The notes below the pieces were generated by a model. It saw nothing but the letters and a program-made list of their open reading frames with translations. It searched no databases and was not told the origin of the DNA. This document shows positions 5,383 to 5,508 of a DNA stretch of 5,508 nt, piece after piece. Position 1 is the stretch's first letter. Each line of letters begins with the position of its first letter. Source of the DNA: Candidatus Nitrosopumilus sp. (GTDB lineage Archaea > Thermoproteota > Nitrososphaeria > Nitrososphaerales > Nitrosopumilaceae); contig JAOTSS010000087.1 of NCBI GenBank assembly GCA_029864805.1, positions 1-5,508 on the forward strand, written 5' to 3'. The translations under genes and the position numbers were made by a program.

Positions 5383-5508
5383 TGTGTGCTGGGAGTAACC
5401 CTCCTTCTGTTTTCACGATATTTCGCTTTGCAGCCTACCTGAACCTAGTACAGGAACTTTAAGTTCTGTTTGGCCTTGCTCCATGTGGGGCGGCTTTTTT
5501 CATTCCTT
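5383..5508 (-). ncRNA. rnpB: RNase P RNA, 3' part (gene continues past the right edge)
   Basis: Read on the - strand, this stretch matches the conserved 3' half of RNase P RNA, the catalytic subunit that trims the 5' leader from pre-tRNAs. In order it shows GGAGCAAGGCCAAA (conserved region IV, around 5468-5482), a short arm with GAACTT pairing to AGGTTC, and AGGTAGGCTG (5431-5440), which holds the GGU that pairs with the tRNA CCA end in the P15 loop. ACAGAA (5405-5410), the 3' strand of the P4 core helix, comes next. After it come GGAGGG-TTA (the place of the P2 3' strand) and CTCCCAGCACA (expected P1 3' strand). A run of seven T follows at 5382-5376, fitting termination, so the 3' end is near 5383. 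The 5' half, with the other P1, P2 and P4 strands, must lie beyond 5508. Recognition is from the family consensus; the exact 3' end is estimated. Confidence 0.92.

Noticed and set aside
5391..5404. Apparent small hairpin GGAG/CTCC near the RNase P RNA 3' end, as an intrinsic terminator stem
   Set aside because: These bases occupy the positions of the P2 and P1 3' strands, so they are better explained as halves of long-range helices with the 5' end of the RNA.

Overview
This AT-rich window looks like chromosome of an ammonia-oxidising thaumarchaeon (Nitrososphaerota, Nitrosopumilus-like). The assignment is inferred from content, not from a search. It carries archaeal aIF1, a TFB-type transcription factor, an F420-pathway cofD-cofC pair and an archaeal-style RNase P RNA. 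It also has archaeal TATA-like promoter elements, many non-ATG starts, and tightly packed genes with no gap over 300 bases.

Layout from left to right. A + strand pair, aIF1 (8-316) and a CPBP-family intramembrane protease (323-1309), is separated by only 6 nt. The protease gene runs 12 nt into the 3' end of a convergent gene for transcription factor B (1298-2206, - strand). Upstream of TFB on the same strand are cofC (2319-2957) and, 1 nt further upstream, cofD (2959-3879). These form a compact coenzyme F420 operon read from cofD to cofC. A roughly 115-base divergent spacer holds the cofD promoter and ribosome binding site and the promoter of the next gene. That gene (3996-5363, + strand) encodes a 455-residue exported, membrane-anchored protein I do not recognise. 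All nine of its cysteines are packed into the last 42 residues as CxC pairs. An A/T-rich shared terminator separates it from the 3' part of the RNase P RNA gene, which lies on the - strand and runs off the right edge (5383-5508).

Functionally, most of the window is housekeeping: translation start selection (aIF1), promoter recognition (TFB), tRNA 5' processing (RNase P RNA) and F420 side-chain assembly. CofC makes the activated phospho-acid-GDP intermediate, and CofD transfers it to the deazaflavin Fo. The two least explained items are the CPBP protease coupled to aIF1 and the cysteine-tailed membrane protein. The latter is the best candidate for undescribed biology. I see no mobile element, CRISPR array, tRNA or toxin-like system here.
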